Source: Defluviitalea phaphyphila
Lineage (GTDB): Bacteria; Bacillota; Clostridia; Lachnospirales; Defluviitaleaceae
Reading direction: 5' to 3'
NCBI RefSeq assembly: GCF_001466305.1
Contig: NZ_JWID01000002.1
Span: forward strand, 195,344 to 259,343
DNA length: 64,000 bases
Each line of letters starts with the position of its first letter. Positions within the stretch are counted from its first letter, which is position 1. Both the position numbers and the translations under genes were made by a program. A model generated the notes under the pieces. That model had not been told where the DNA came from. It did no database searches and saw only the letters and a program-made list of their open reading frames with translations. This document shows positions 1-8,707 of the stretch, in pieces.

Positions 1-537
1 ACACCAAATCCTAAACCTTTTCCAAATGTATTAAAAGTTTATCAAATAAATATTGGAAATTTACAAATTAGTAACCTTACTATTATTACAATTGTAGTAT
101 CTGTGATTTTAATGATAGGACTAGATTTTTTTGTAAAACACACAAAAACTGGGAAAGCCATGAGGGCAGTATCAGAGGATCAAGGAGCAGCTCAATTAAT
201 GGGTATTAATGTAAATACTACTATATCTGTTACTTTTGCTATTGGATCAGCTTTAGGAGCTATTGGAGGAATATTATATAGTATAGCATATCCTGTTATT
301 GACCCTTTTATGGGAATTATGCCAGGATTAAAAGCTTTTATAGCAGCAGTTTTAGGAGGAATAGGAATAATTCCTGGAGCAATGCTTGGAGGATTTATTA
401 TGGGAATTGCAGAAAGTTTTACAAAAGGGTATATATCCAGTCAGTTAGCAGATGCAGTTGTTTTTGGTATATTAATACTCGTATTAAGTATAAAACCATC
501 AGGAATATTTGGTAAAAATATTAAAGAGAAAGTGTAG
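1..537 (+). CDS. livH: LivH, branched-chain amino acid ABC permease (5' end missing)
   Basis: The reading frame is open from the first base, so the gene starts outside the window and only the last ~178 residues are seen. The product is a hydrophobic permease of the LivH family, one of two membrane subunits of the high-affinity branched-chain amino acid importer. The segment GKAMRAVSEDQGAAQLMGI is the conserved cytoplasmic EAA-like loop that contacts the ATPase. Several Gly/Ala/Ile-rich membrane helices follow. livM begins at or just after its stop codon, followed by livG and livF, so the four genes form one operon. The substrate-binding protein is not visible and presumably lies upstream. Family members for urea or amides exist, so leucine/isoleucine/valine is the usual rather than a proven substrate. 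Confidence 0.93.
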   Translation, partial: TPNPKPFPNVLKVYQINIGNLQISNLTIITIVVSVILMIGLDFFVKHTKTGKAMRAVSEDQGAAQLMGINVNTTISVTFAIGSALGAIGGILYSIAYPVIDPFMGIMPGLKAFIAAVLGGIGIIPGAMLGGFIMGIAESFTKGYISSQLADAVVFGILILVLSIKPSGIFGKNIKEKV

Positions 538-1512
538 GTGAGCAGGATGAAAAGTAAATTAAAGCCATATATAATAAACACAGTAGCAATAATTTTTACT
601 TATGTTATTTTAATTCTGCTCATGCAGACAGGAATTATTAATAGTTATTACGAAGGAATTGTGATAAGTATTGGTATTAATATTATTTTAGCAACTAGTT
701 TAAATTTGGCTACAGGATATTTAGGACAATTAGCTTTAGGACATGCTGGATTTATGGCTATAGGAGCTTATGCTTCGGCTATTTGTACTTCTATGATGAA
801 TTTACCAGATTTACTTCAATTAATAGTTTCAATTTTAATTGGTGGTATTTTCGCTGGAATTTTTGGTATTTTAATTGGAATACCAGCCCTTAGATTAAAA
901 GGAGATTATCTTGCCATTATAACTTTAGGATTTGGAGAAATTATTAGGGTTGTTATATTAAATATGAAAATTACTGGCGGAGCTAGAGGATTTAGAGGAA
1001 TATTGCCTCTTACTTCTTTTAACTCTGTATTTTGGATTACAGTTATAATAGTTCTTATAATTTATACTTTAATTAATTCAAGGCATGGCAGAGCCATTAT
1101 TTCTATTAGAGAAGATGAAATTGCATCAGAAGCAGTAGGTATTAATACTACTTATTATAAAATTTTTGCTTTTTCCTTGGCAGCATTTTTTGCAGGAATT
1201 GGTGGAGGATTATATGCTCATTATTATACTGTATTAGACCCAGCAAGTTTTGGTTTTATGCGTTCTATAGAAATTCTCATAATTGTTGTATTAGGAGGTA
1301 TGGGTAGTCTCACAGGATCAATTGTTGCTGCTATTATTCTTACTATATTACCTCAATTATTACTGGATTTTTCAGATTACCGTATGTTAATTTATTCCAT
1401 TTTGCTTATTATTATGATGATATTTAGGCCACAAGGACTGTTAGGTAAAACAGAATTTTCTTTAACTAAATTGTTTAAGATTACTCCTAATAATAAGGAA
1501 AGGAGTGAATAA
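538..1512 (+). CDS. livM: LivM, branched-chain amino acid ABC permease
   Basis: Second membrane subunit of the LivHMGF importer, 324 residues with about nine hydrophobic segments. The family signature is seen as GYLGQLALGHAGFMAIGAY near residue 60, as is the ATPase-contact loop SIREDEIASEAVGIN near residue 195. The GTG at 538 directly follows the livH stop. An alternative ATG at 547 sits 4 bases after AGGTGAG and is equally possible, shortening the protein by three residues. The stop at 1512 is one base before the ATG of livG, indicating translational coupling. Confidence 0.93.
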   Translation: MSRMKSKLKPYIINTVAIIFTYVILILLMQTGIINSYYEGIVISIGINIILATSLNLATGYLGQLALGHAGFMAIGAYASAICTSMMNLPDLLQLIVSILIGGIFAGIFGILIGIPALRLKGDYLAIITLGFGEIIRVVILNMKITGGARGFRGILPLTSFNSVFWITVIIVLIIYTLINSRHGRAIISIREDEIASEAVGINTTYYKIFAFSLAAFFAGIGGGLYAHYYTVLDPASFGFMRSIEILIIVVLGGMGSLTGSIVAAIILTILPQLLLDFSDYRMLIYSILLIIMMIFRPQGLLGKTEFSLTKLFKITPNNKERSE

Positions 1513-1513
1513 A

Positions 1514-2272
1514 ATGGCATTATTAGAAACTAAAGATTTAGGAATTAATTTTGGAGGGCTAAGGGCTGTTGGAGATTTTAATATTAAAATAGAAGATAAT
1601 CAATTAATAGGGCTTATTGGTCCTAATGGAGCAGGAAAAACTACAGTCTTTAATTTGCTTACAGGAGTTTATCTTCCTACAGAAGGGTCGATTTATTTAA
1701 ATGGAGAAAATATTGTAGGTAAAAAACCTTATGAAATTGTGCAAAAAGGAATTTCTAGGACATTTCAAAATATAAGATTATTTAAAGATTTATCAGTTAT
1801 TGATAATGTAAAAATGGCTTTTCATCATAAAATGAATTATTCTATTGGAGCAGGAATATTAAGATTACCTTATTATTGGAAAGAAGAAAAAGAAATTCAT
1901 GAAAAAGCCTTAGATTTATTAAAACTTTTTAATATGGAAAAATTAGCTTATGCTACAGCTAAAAATCTTCCCTATGGAGAACAGAGAAAATTAGAAATAG
2001 CAAGAGCTTTAGCTACTAATCCTAAGTTATTATTATTAGATGAACCAGCGGCAGGGATGAATCCACAGGAAACTAATGAGTTAATGAAAACTATTCATTT
2101 TATAAGGGATAAATTTCAAATAGCTATTCTTCTTATTGAACATGATATGGGATTAGTAATGGGAATATGTGAAAAAATAGTTGTTATTGATTATGGTATA
2201 ATTATTGCAACCGGGACTCCTGAAGAAATTAAAAATAATAAAAAAGTTATTGGTGCTTATTTAGGAGAATAG
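1514..2272 (+). CDS. livG: LivG, branched-chain amino acid ABC ATPase
   Basis: Cytoplasmic ATPase subunit of the Liv importer, about 252 residues, the usual length for LivG. It shows Walker A (GPNGAGKTT), an ABC signature in the relaxed LivG form (YGEQRKLEIARAL) and Walker B (LLLLDEPAAGMNP), followed by the switch histidine in LIEHDM. ATG 1514 is chosen over an in-frame GTG at 1505 because AAGGAGTG at 1499-1506 lies at optimal distance from it. LivG normally pairs with LivF as a heterodimer, and livF follows 11 bases downstream. Confidence 0.95.
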   Translation: MALLETKDLGINFGGLRAVGDFNIKIEDNQLIGLIGPNGAGKTTVFNLLTGVYLPTEGSIYLNGENIVGKKPYEIVQKGISRTFQNIRLFKDLSVIDNVKMAFHHKMNYSIGAGILRLPYYWKEEKEIHEKALDLLKLFNMEKLAYATAKNLPYGEQRKLEIARALATNPKLLLLDEPAAGMNPQETNELMKTIHFIRDKFQIAILLIEHDMGLVMGICEKIVVIDYGIIIATGTPEEIKNNKKVIGAYLGE

Positions 2273-2283
2273 GAGGACTAAAA

Positions 2284-2985
2284 ATGCTTAAAGTAAATGA
2301 TATAAATGTGTATTATGGAGCTATTCACGCTATTAAAGGAATTAGCTTTGAAGTTAATGAAGGAGAAATTGTGACTTTAATAGGTGCTAATGGGGCAGGG
2401 AAAACTACTATTTTGCATACAATTTCAGGACTTATGAAAGCAAAAACTGGAGAAATTTCATTTTTAAATCAAAAAATTGATTCTATAGAAGCTCATAAAC
2501 TTTTAGAAATGGGAATAGCTCACGTTCCAGAAGGAAGAAGAGTATTTGCTCAAATGACAGTTCAAGAAAATTTAGAAATGGGAGCCTTTACTAGAAAAGA
2601 TAAAAAAGAAATAGAAGAAAGTTTTGAAAGTATTTTTGCAAAATTTCCAAGATTAAAGGAAAGAAGAAAGCAGTTAGCGGGCACCTTAAGTGGTGGAGAA
2701 CAACAGATGCTTGCTATTGGAAGAGCATTAATGTCTAAACCTAAACTTTTATTAATGGATGAACCCTCTATGGGATTAGCACCCATTCTTGTACAAGAAA
2801 TATTTAATATTATAAAAGAGATAAATGCTTCGGGAACGACTGTTTTATTAGTTGAACAAAATGCTAACATGGCATTATCCATTGCCCATAGAGCATATGT
2901 ATTAGAAACAGGAAAAATTGTTTTATCAGGAAATGCAAAGGATTTGCTTGGAAATGAAAATGTAAAAAAAGCTTATTTAGGATAA
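2284..2985 (+). CDS. livF: LivF, branched-chain amino acid ABC ATPase
   Basis: Second ATPase of the Liv importer, 233 residues. It has Walker A GANGAGKTT, signature LSGGEQQMLAIGRAL, Walker B LLLMDEPSMGLAP and the LivF-typical VPEGRRVF motif. GGAGGA precedes the ATG. This is the last gene of the operon. A hairpin terminator overlaps its end and is shared with the convergent CBS-ACT gene. Confidence 0.95.
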   Translation: MLKVNDINVYYGAIHAIKGISFEVNEGEIVTLIGANGAGKTTILHTISGLMKAKTGEISFLNQKIDSIEAHKLLEMGIAHVPEGRRVFAQMTVQENLEMGAFTRKDKKEIEESFESIFAKFPRLKERRKQLAGTLSGGEQQMLAIGRALMSKPKLLLMDEPSMGLAPILVQEIFNIIKEINASGTTVLLVEQNANMALSIAHRAYVLETGKIVLSGNAKDLLGNENVKKAYLG

Positions 2986-3014
2986 AAGGAAGGTTAAACC
3001 TTCCTTTAATTTTT
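2985..3014. terminator. Bidirectional terminator between livF and the CBS-ACT gene
   Basis: AAAGGAAGG (2985-2993) and CCTTCCTTT (2999-3007) form a 9-bp stem with a 5-base loop, followed by AATTTTTC on the + strand. On the other strand the tract is A/T-rich as well. It lies exactly between two convergent stop codons, so it can serve both transcripts. Confidence 0.75.
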
Positions 3015-3650
3015 CTTAATTACAGATAATATATTATATCCTTTTTCCTTTAAAGAATTTAGCAAATCATCAACGTCAGTTGTATTTAGTCTGATAATAA
3101 TTTCACTTTGTCCATTTTCAACATGATAATTACTTACATGTTGAATATTTATTCCATATTCTTTAATTATGTTGGATATATCTGCTAAAGTTCCCAGTTC
3201 ATCTTTTACTTCTAAAGAAATTCTTGTTCCTTTATCATTAGCTCCAAGAAATTCTAAGAACGCATCAAATATATCTGTACGGGTAAGAATTCCAAGCAAT
3301 GTATTATCTTCTGCAACAACAGGAAGGGAACCTATATCATTACTTCTTAATAATACAGCAGCTTCTTCAATTAACATATCAGGACTTACAGTGTATAAAT
3401 TTGTAAGCATTATATCCTTTACCTTTGTTTTAGACAAAAGATAATTTATTTCATAAACACTTAAAGAAGTTGCTTTAGAAGGACTTACTTCTGTAAGTAA
3501 TTTTTCAGTAACAAGACCGATTAATTTTCCATCTTTCACTACAGGAAGTTGTGAATAACCAGATTCCATCATTAAGCGAAAAGCTTTAGAAATAGAATCA
3601 TCTTCTTTAATAGTAATAACATTAGTATTCATGCGATTTTTTACATACAT
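3006..3650 (-). CDS. CBS-pair plus ACT domain protein (AcuB-like)
   Basis: 214-residue cytoplasmic regulator on the minus strand. Residues ~1-55 and ~78-133 are two CBS motifs (for example GYSQLPVVKDGKLIGLVT and IGSLPVVAEDNTLLGILT), a pair that normally binds adenine nucleotides. Residues ~142-210 form an ACT domain (EVKDELGTLADISNIIKEYG), which typically senses amino acids. The same order is found in AcuB of Bacillus, whose role is not well defined. GGGGG lies about 8 bases before the ATG. It points toward livHMGF and shares its terminator. A role in sensing imported amino acids is tempting but is only inference. Confidence 0.8.
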   Translation of the reverse strand: MYVKNRMNTNVITIKEDDSISKAFRLMMESGYSQLPVVKDGKLIGLVTEKLLTEVSPSKATSLSVYEINYLLSKTKVKDIMLTNLYTVSPDMLIEEAAVLLRSNDIGSLPVVAEDNTLLGILTRTDIFDAFLEFLGANDKGTRISLEVKDELGTLADISNIIKEYGINIQHVSNYHVENGQSEIIIRLNTTDVDDLLNSLKEKGYNILSVIKKN

Positions 3651-3794
3651 AGTAATACCCCCAATCGTAGGATTGTAAACCTTTATTTATTAATATTATA
3701 ACATAAAATAAGTAAATCTAATATAAAACTTATTAAACAAGGAATATATTTTTAAAATTTAGTTATGATAATTATTAAAAAAGGAGATGATTTT

Positions 3795-3995
3795 TTGCAT
3801 AATAATTTTGAACAATTAAAGGAAAAATATAAAGAAGGATACCGCTGTATAAAAACAGAAAATGATGAGGATGTTATGAAGATTTATCTTAAAAATTTTT
3901 ATACAGAAAAAATAGATACTTTAATTTGCAATAACAAAGAAGAAATAAATCTTATTAATAATTATATTAATTCTATTAAAGAAAATAAATATTAA
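3795..3995 (+). CDS. Small hypothetical protein
   Basis: 66-residue soluble protein of unknown function. It is charged, rich in Lys, Glu and Asn, and predicted helical, with two cysteines and no membrane segment or recognisable motif. A TTG start at 3795 is preferred because AAGGAGATGA (3781-3790) precedes it at ideal spacing. An in-frame ATG at 3765 has no ribosome-binding site. A strong terminator follows immediately, so this is a single-gene unit between the CBS-ACT gene and the radical-SAM operon. Confidence 0.55.
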   Translation: MHNNFEQLKEKYKEGYRCIKTENDEDVMKIYLKNFYTEKIDTLICNNKEEINLINNYINSIKENKY

Positions 3996-4006
3996 AAAAT
4001 ATAAAA

Positions 4007-4047
4007 AGTTGCTTTTCCAAAATAATTTTTGGAGCAACTCTTTTTTA
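4007..4047 (+). terminator. Rho-independent terminator after the small gene
   Basis: AGTTGCT (4007-4013) pairs with AGCAACT (4033-4039). Inside it CCAAAA pairs with TTTTGG across a TTT bulge, and CTTTTTT follows. Confidence 0.85.
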
Positions 4048-4054
4048 TATTTAA

Positions 4055-4083
4055 TTGATTATTTTTAGTTATTAATGTATTAT
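4055..4083 (+). promoter_or_regulatory. Candidate sigma-A promoter for the radical-SAM/RNase G operon
   Basis: TTGATT (4055-4060), a 17-base spacer and TATTAT (4078-4083). The predicted start near 4090 lies downstream of an in-frame ATG at 4075, which argues that translation begins at 4114/4117 instead. Confidence 0.55.
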
Positions 4084-4116
4084 AGATTAGAAAACTCAGT
4101 TAATGGAGGAAATATG

Positions 4117-5964
4117 ATGGGGAATTTAAAAGTAAAAGATGAAATTTTATTACAAGTAGAAAAACCAGCAAGATATATTGGGAATGAGATTAATTCTATA
4201 AAAAAAGATATAAATAATATAGATATAAGATTTGCATTTTGTTTTCCGGATGTATATGAAGTTGGAATGTCTTATCTTGGAATGCAAATACTTTATTATT
4301 TTTTAAATAATAGAAAAGATACTTATTGTGAAAGAGTATTTGCTCCATGGATTGATATGGAGAAAAAAATGAGAGAAGAAAAAATTCCACTATTTGCTTT
4401 AGAATCTCAAGATGATGTAAAAAAATTTGATTTTTTAGGATTTACATTGCAATATGAAATGTGTTATACAAATATAATTAATATTATAGATTTAGCCGGA
4501 ATACCTATTAGAAATGAAGATAGGGGAGAAAACGACCCTATTATATGTGCAGGAGGGCCTTGTTCTTATAATCCAGAACCTTTAGCTCCATTTGTAGATT
4601 TTTTCTATATTGGAGAAGGAGAAGCATCTTTAGGAAAAGTATTAGACATTTATAAAGAACATAAAAAACAGGGAGGAACAAGGAGAGAATTTTTAGAAAA
4701 GCTTTTAGATGTAGAAGGAATATATGTGCCTTGTTTTTATGATGTTAATTATAAAGAAGACGGGACTATAGAAAGCTTTGTTCCTAATCATAAAAAAGCA
4801 AAGCCGGTAATAAGAAAACAAATAGTAAAGGATTTAGAAAACACATTTTATCCATCTAAAGTAATAATCCCTTGGATTCAAACAGTTCATGATCGTGCAT
4901 CTTTAGAAGTTTTTAGAGGATGTATTAGAGGATGTAGATTTTGTAGTGCAGGAATGATATATCGTCCTGTAAGGGAAAAATCAAAAGAAACTCTTTTAAA
5001 ACAGGCAAAAATGATTTTAGAAAATACAGGTTATGAAGAAATATCTTTATCATCTTTAAGTACCAGTGACTATAGTCAATTAGAAGATTTTTCAAATCAA
5101 TTATTAGATGTTTGTAGAGAAGGAAAAGTAAATATTTCACTTCCATCTTTAAGAATAGATAAGTTTTCCCTAGATTTAATGAGTAAAGTACAAGAAATAA
5201 GAAAAAGTAGTTTAACTTTTGCTCCAGAAGCAGGAACTCAAAGGCTTAGAGATGTAATTAATAAAGGGATTACAGAAGAAAATATTTTAAAAGGATGTAA
5301 AATGGCTTTTGAAGGAGGTTGGGATAGGGTTAAACTATATTTTATGATAGGATTACCCACAGAAACTACTAAAGATTTAGATGGCATTGTAGATTTAGCT
5401 AATGATATAGTAAATATATTTTATAATGTTAAAAAAAATAAAAAGAATAGAGGAGTTAAAGTGGTCATAGGTTCTTCTTGTTTTGTGCCAAAGCCATTTA
5501 CTCCGTTTCAATGGGAGCCACAAGATACTTATAAAGATTTTATGGACAAGCAGTACTATATAAAAAAGAAAATAAAAAGAAAACAAATTCAATATAATTA
5601 TCATGATGCAATGGTAAGCTCCTTAGAAGGAATGATTTCAAGAGGCGATAGAAGAGTGGGAGAAGTTATATATTGTGCATGGAAAAATGGAGCTAGGTTT
5701 GATGGCTGGAGTGAACATTTTAATATGGAATATTGGGAAAAAGCATTTAAAGAAACGGGAATAGACCCATGGTTTTATGCTAATAGAAGAAGAAATTATG
5801 ATGAAATTTTGCCTTGGGACCACATAGATATAGGGGTAAAAAAATCATTTCTAAAACAAGAACACCAAAAAGCCTTAAAAGCAGAAATAACTTTTAATTG
5901 CAGACAAAAGTGCAATAATTGTGGTGCAAAAAGCTTTAACGGAGGAATTTGTTATGAGGGCTAG
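4117..5964 (+). CDS. TIGR03960 family B12-binding-like radical SAM protein
   Basis: About 615 residues. The N-terminal ~200 residues resemble a cobalamin-binding Rossmann region (start KPARYIGNE; FCFPDVYEVGMSYLGMQIL). A radical SAM domain follows, with the iron-sulfur motif CIRGCRFC (CX3CX2C) near residue 270. The C-terminus ends in a Cys-rich tail, CRQKCNNCGAKSFNGGIC, probably a metal site. The reaction is unknown. The family is conserved in Clostridia beside a DUF2344 partner and RNase G, which suggests RNA or ribosome modification. GGAGG at 4105 serves ATG 4117 best (7 bases), with ATG 4114 possible. The end overlaps the next gene by 11 bases. Confidence 0.9.
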   Translation: MGNLKVKDEILLQVEKPARYIGNEINSIKKDINNIDIRFAFCFPDVYEVGMSYLGMQILYYFLNNRKDTYCERVFAPWIDMEKKMREEKIPLFALESQDDVKKFDFLGFTLQYEMCYTNIINIIDLAGIPIRNEDRGENDPIICAGGPCSYNPEPLAPFVDFFYIGEGEASLGKVLDIYKEHKKQGGTRREFLEKLLDVEGIYVPCFYDVNYKEDGTIESFVPNHKKAKPVIRKQIVKDLENTFYPSKVIIPWIQTVHDRASLEVFRGCIRGCRFCSAGMIYRPVREKSKETLLKQAKMILENTGYEEISLSSLSTSDYSQLEDFSNQLLDVCREGKVNISLPSLRIDKFSLDLMSKVQEIRKSSLTFAPEAGTQRLRDVINKGITEENILKGCKMAFEGGWDRVKLYFMIGLPTETTKDLDGIVDLANDIVNIFYNVKKNKKNRGVKVVIGSSCFVPKPFTPFQWEPQDTYKDFMDKQYYIKKKIKRKQIQYNYHDAMVSSLEGMISRGDRRVGEVIYCAWKNGARFDGWSEHFNMEYWEKAFKETGIDPWFYANRRRNYDEILPWDHIDIGVKKSFLKQEHQKALKAEITFNCRQKCNNCGAKSFNGGICYEG

Positions 5965-6655
5965 AATTAAATTCACAAAATTAGGAAACTTAAAATTTAT
6001 AGGGCATTTAGATTTATTAAGATTATTTCAAAGATGTATTAGAAGAGCAAATATACCAATAGAGTATTCGAAAGGTTTTAATCCTCATCAAAATATATCT
6101 TTTGCCCTCCCCCTTCCTTTAGGAGCTACTAGTGAAGGGGAATATTTAGATATAAAATTAAATAAGGACAGCGATATTAATGCTTCTCAAATTAAAAACA
6201 ATTTAAATAAATTTTTACCAGAAGGAATTGAAGTTAAAGAAGTTTGGTTACTTGACAATAGTATACCGGTAGGCGGTTCTATTGTTGATGCTTGTAAATA
6301 TCAAATTTTTATTAATAAAAAAGATATTTTGGATGATTTTAAAACAATAGTAAATAATTTTTTTAATCAAGAAGAAATTATAGTTGAAAAGAAAAGTAAA
6401 AAAGGGATAAAGGAAGTAAACATAAAAAATATGATTTATGATTATTCTATTGATGAAGAAAAAGAAAAATGGGTTTTAAATTTATTTTTAGCTGCTGGAA
6501 GTAAAATTAATTTAAAACCTGAATTAGTTATAAAAGGTCTTTATGAAAATAACAATTTGGATTTTAAAAATTATAAAATACAAATTCATAGATTAGATAT
6601 ATTTTATAAAAAAGATGATAAATTTTTTCCTTTATCTTATTTTATCATGGAGTGA
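5954..6655 (+). CDS. TIGR03936 / DUF2344 radical SAM-linked protein
   Basis: 233-residue protein of the DUF2344 family, which occurs next to, or fused to, TIGR03960 radical SAM enzymes. The N-terminal family motif is clear: KLGNLKFIGHLDLLRLFQR, then PIEYSKGFNPHQNISFALPLPLG. The start at 5954 is set by GGAGGA at 5941, inside the end of the upstream gene. Function is unproven. Co-occurrence and overlap imply that it works with the radical SAM protein. Its stop overlaps the ribosome-binding site of the RNase G gene. Confidence 0.9.
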   Translation: MRARIKFTKLGNLKFIGHLDLLRLFQRCIRRANIPIEYSKGFNPHQNISFALPLPLGATSEGEYLDIKLNKDSDINASQIKNNLNKFLPEGIEVKEVWLLDNSIPVGGSIVDACKYQIFINKKDILDDFKTIVNNFFNQEEIIVEKKSKKGIKEVNIKNMIYDYSIDEEKEKWVLNLFLAAGSKINLKPELVIKGLYENNNLDFKNYKIQIHRLDIFYKKDDKFFPLSYFIME

Positions 6656-6660
6656 AAAAA

Positions 6661-8070
6661 ATGAATACAGATATTATAGTAGAAGTTGATGTTAATAGAA
6701 CTCGAATAGGAGTTGTAGAAGACCAAAAATTAGTTGAAATTTATATTGATGAAAATAATATTCAAAAAACTGTAGGGAATATATATAGGGGAGTTGTTAA
6801 AAAGATTTTACCAGGAATAGAAGCAGCTTTTATTGATATAGGACAAAAAAAGAATGGATATTTATCTTTAAAAGAACTAGGAGATACTAAATTAAAACAA
6901 GGAGATAATATTACTGTTCAAGTTGAAAAAGAAGCTATGGGAACTAAAGGCCCTAAGTTAACTTTAGATATTGGTATTCCAGGTAAATATATGGTTCTTA
7001 CTCCTAAAAACAATACTATTGGTATTTCTAAAAAAATAGAAGATGAAAAAGAAAGATATAGATTAAAACAAATTTTTGAAAAATATAAGCCAGAAGATTG
7101 TGGTGTTATAATTCGTACAGATAGTATTAATAAAACAGAAGAAGAATTAATAAAAGAAATAAATTATTTAAAACAAATATGGATTAATATACACAAAAAA
7201 GAACCATATGTTATAGCTCCCACCTTATTATATAAAGAAGCTTCTTTGGCTATAAAAATTGCTAGAGATTTATTATCCTTTAAAATAAGAAATTATATAG
7301 TAAATAATAAAAAAACATATAAAGAAGTATATGATTTTGTTAATATATTTGCTCCAAATTTGAAAGATAAAATTATATATAAAGAAGAAGAACATTTATT
7401 TCAACATTTTTTTTTAGAAAGTCAAATAGAAAAAGCTTTATCTAAACATGTATGGTTAAAAAGTGGAGGAATGATTATAATAGAGCATACAGAAGCTCTA
7501 ACAGTTATCGATGTAAATACTGCAAAGTATGTAGGGAAAAAAGATATAGAAAAAACAATTTTAAATACTAATATAGAAGCAGCTAAAGAAATTGCAAAAC
7601 AACTTCGTCTTCGAAATATTGGTGGAATAATTATTATTGATTTCATTGATATGAAAAGCAAAGAAAATAAAAAGAAAGTTATAGAAATTTTAAAGCAAGA
7701 ATTAAAAAAAGATAGAGTTAAATCTTCAGTATTGGGCATTACAAGATTAGGATTAGTAGAACTTACTCGTAAAAAAACGGGCCCTTCTCTTACTTCTCTT
7801 TTATTTAGTAAATGTAATATTTGTAATGGAAGAGGAATGATACCTTCTGTTAAATATATAGGAAGTAAAATAGAAAAAGAAATAGATTTTATATTTACAC
7901 ATACCATTTATAATAATATAATAATTGAGGCTAATAAAGAGATAATTAATTGGTTTAATTCAAAAGAATATTCTTATAAAAAAGCTATAGAAAAAAAATA
8001 TAAAAAAAATCTAGTTTTTGTAGAAAACAATTCACTTTTAAATGAAGAATATAAAATAATAAAAAAATAA
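6661..8070 (+). CDS. rng: Ribonuclease E/G family endoribonuclease
   Basis: About 470 residues, the short RNase G form without the long RNase E tail. An S1-like RNA-binding domain is seen at residues ~35-120 (NIYRGVVKKILPGIEAAFIDIG). The catalytic region has the two metal-binding acidic segments, VIDVNTAKY and GGIIIIDFIDM. The zinc link CNICNGRG (CX2C) near residue 385 allows dimerisation. GGAGTG at 6649-6654 selects ATG 6661. In many Clostridia rplU-rpmA-obgE follow this trio, but here fur follows, so the usual ribosomal block has been separated. Confidence 0.94.
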   Translation: MNTDIIVEVDVNRTRIGVVEDQKLVEIYIDENNIQKTVGNIYRGVVKKILPGIEAAFIDIGQKKNGYLSLKELGDTKLKQGDNITVQVEKEAMGTKGPKLTLDIGIPGKYMVLTPKNNTIGISKKIEDEKERYRLKQIFEKYKPEDCGVIIRTDSINKTEEELIKEINYLKQIWINIHKKEPYVIAPTLLYKEASLAIKIARDLLSFKIRNYIVNNKKTYKEVYDFVNIFAPNLKDKIIYKEEEHLFQHFFLESQIEKALSKHVWLKSGGMIIIEHTEALTVIDVNTAKYVGKKDIEKTILNTNIEAAKEIAKQLRLRNIGGIIIIDFIDMKSKENKKKVIEILKQELKKDRVKSSVLGITRLGLVELTRKKTGPSLTSLLFSKCNICNGRGMIPSVKYIGSKIEKEIDFIFTHTIYNNIIIEANKEIINWFNSKEYSYKKAIEKKYKKNLVFVENNSLLNEEYKIIKK

Positions 8071-8130
8071 AATAGTTTTTATTAAAAATATGTAGATTTA
8101 TAAGGAAACTTTGATGATATTGGATATCAA

Positions 8131-8159
8131 TTGACAAAAGTAATGTTTAATTGTATACT
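8131..8159 (+). promoter_or_regulatory. Sigma-A promoter of fur
   Basis: Consensus TTGACA (8131-8136), a 17-base spacer and TATACT (8154-8159), giving a ~30-base leader to the fur ATG. No convincing Fur or PerR box is seen over it. Confidence 0.85.
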
Positions 8160-8194
8160 ATTGGTAAAACAATCCTTTTCATTGGAGGGAGATT

Positions 8195-8635
8195 ATGAAC
8201 GTGAATGGCATGGATTTTAAAGAACTTTTGAAAGAAAAGGGATGTAAACTAACAACTCAAAGAAGAGCTGTTTTAGATGTTTTAAATGAACATAGTGGAG
8301 AACACTTGAGTACAGAGGAAATTTATGGGTATGTAAAAGAGAAATGTCCAGAAATAGGGTTAGCTACTGTATATAGAACAGTTCAATTATTTGAAGAAAT
8401 AAAAATAATAGATAAGTTAAATTTTGATGATGGATGCAGCAGATATGAATTGAGTTCCAATGAAGAGGATCATCATCATCATCATTTAATTTGTGAAGTT
8501 TGTAACAAAGTAATGGAAGTGGAAGAGGATCTTTTAGAAGGATTAGAAGAACAAATAGAAAATAAATATAATTTTAAAATTACTAATCATAAAGTTAAGT
8601 TTTATGGAATTTGTTCAAAATGTATGGAATCTTAA
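8195..8635 (+). CDS. fur: Fur-family metal-responsive regulator
   Basis: 146-residue DNA-binding repressor. The N-terminal winged helix includes KLTTQRRAVLDVL and GLATVYRTVQLFEE. The C-terminal half carries a run of five histidines (DHHHHHLICEVC) and two CX2C pairs, CEVC and CSKC, forming the structural zinc site. These features fit Fur (iron), but PerR and Zur share the fold, so the metal is not certain. GGAGGGA precedes the ATG. It is transcribed from its own strong promoter, with rnj 72 bases downstream. Confidence 0.88.
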   Translation: MNVNGMDFKELLKEKGCKLTTQRRAVLDVLNEHSGEHLSTEEIYGYVKEKCPEIGLATVYRTVQLFEEIKIIDKLNFDDGCSRYELSSNEEDHHHHHLICEVCNKVMEVEEDLLEGLEEQIENKYNFKITNHKVKFYGICSKCMES

Positions 8636-8707
8636 TATTGGTAAAGAATATATATATATTTTAATGAAGATAAAGGTATTTTACATAAATTAATTGGAGG
8701 TGTAGCT

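Noticed and set aside
7422-7907. 161-codon open frame on the minus strand
   Set aside because: It lies wholly opposite the conserved catalytic region of RNase G, has no ribosome-binding site and no recognisable protein features.
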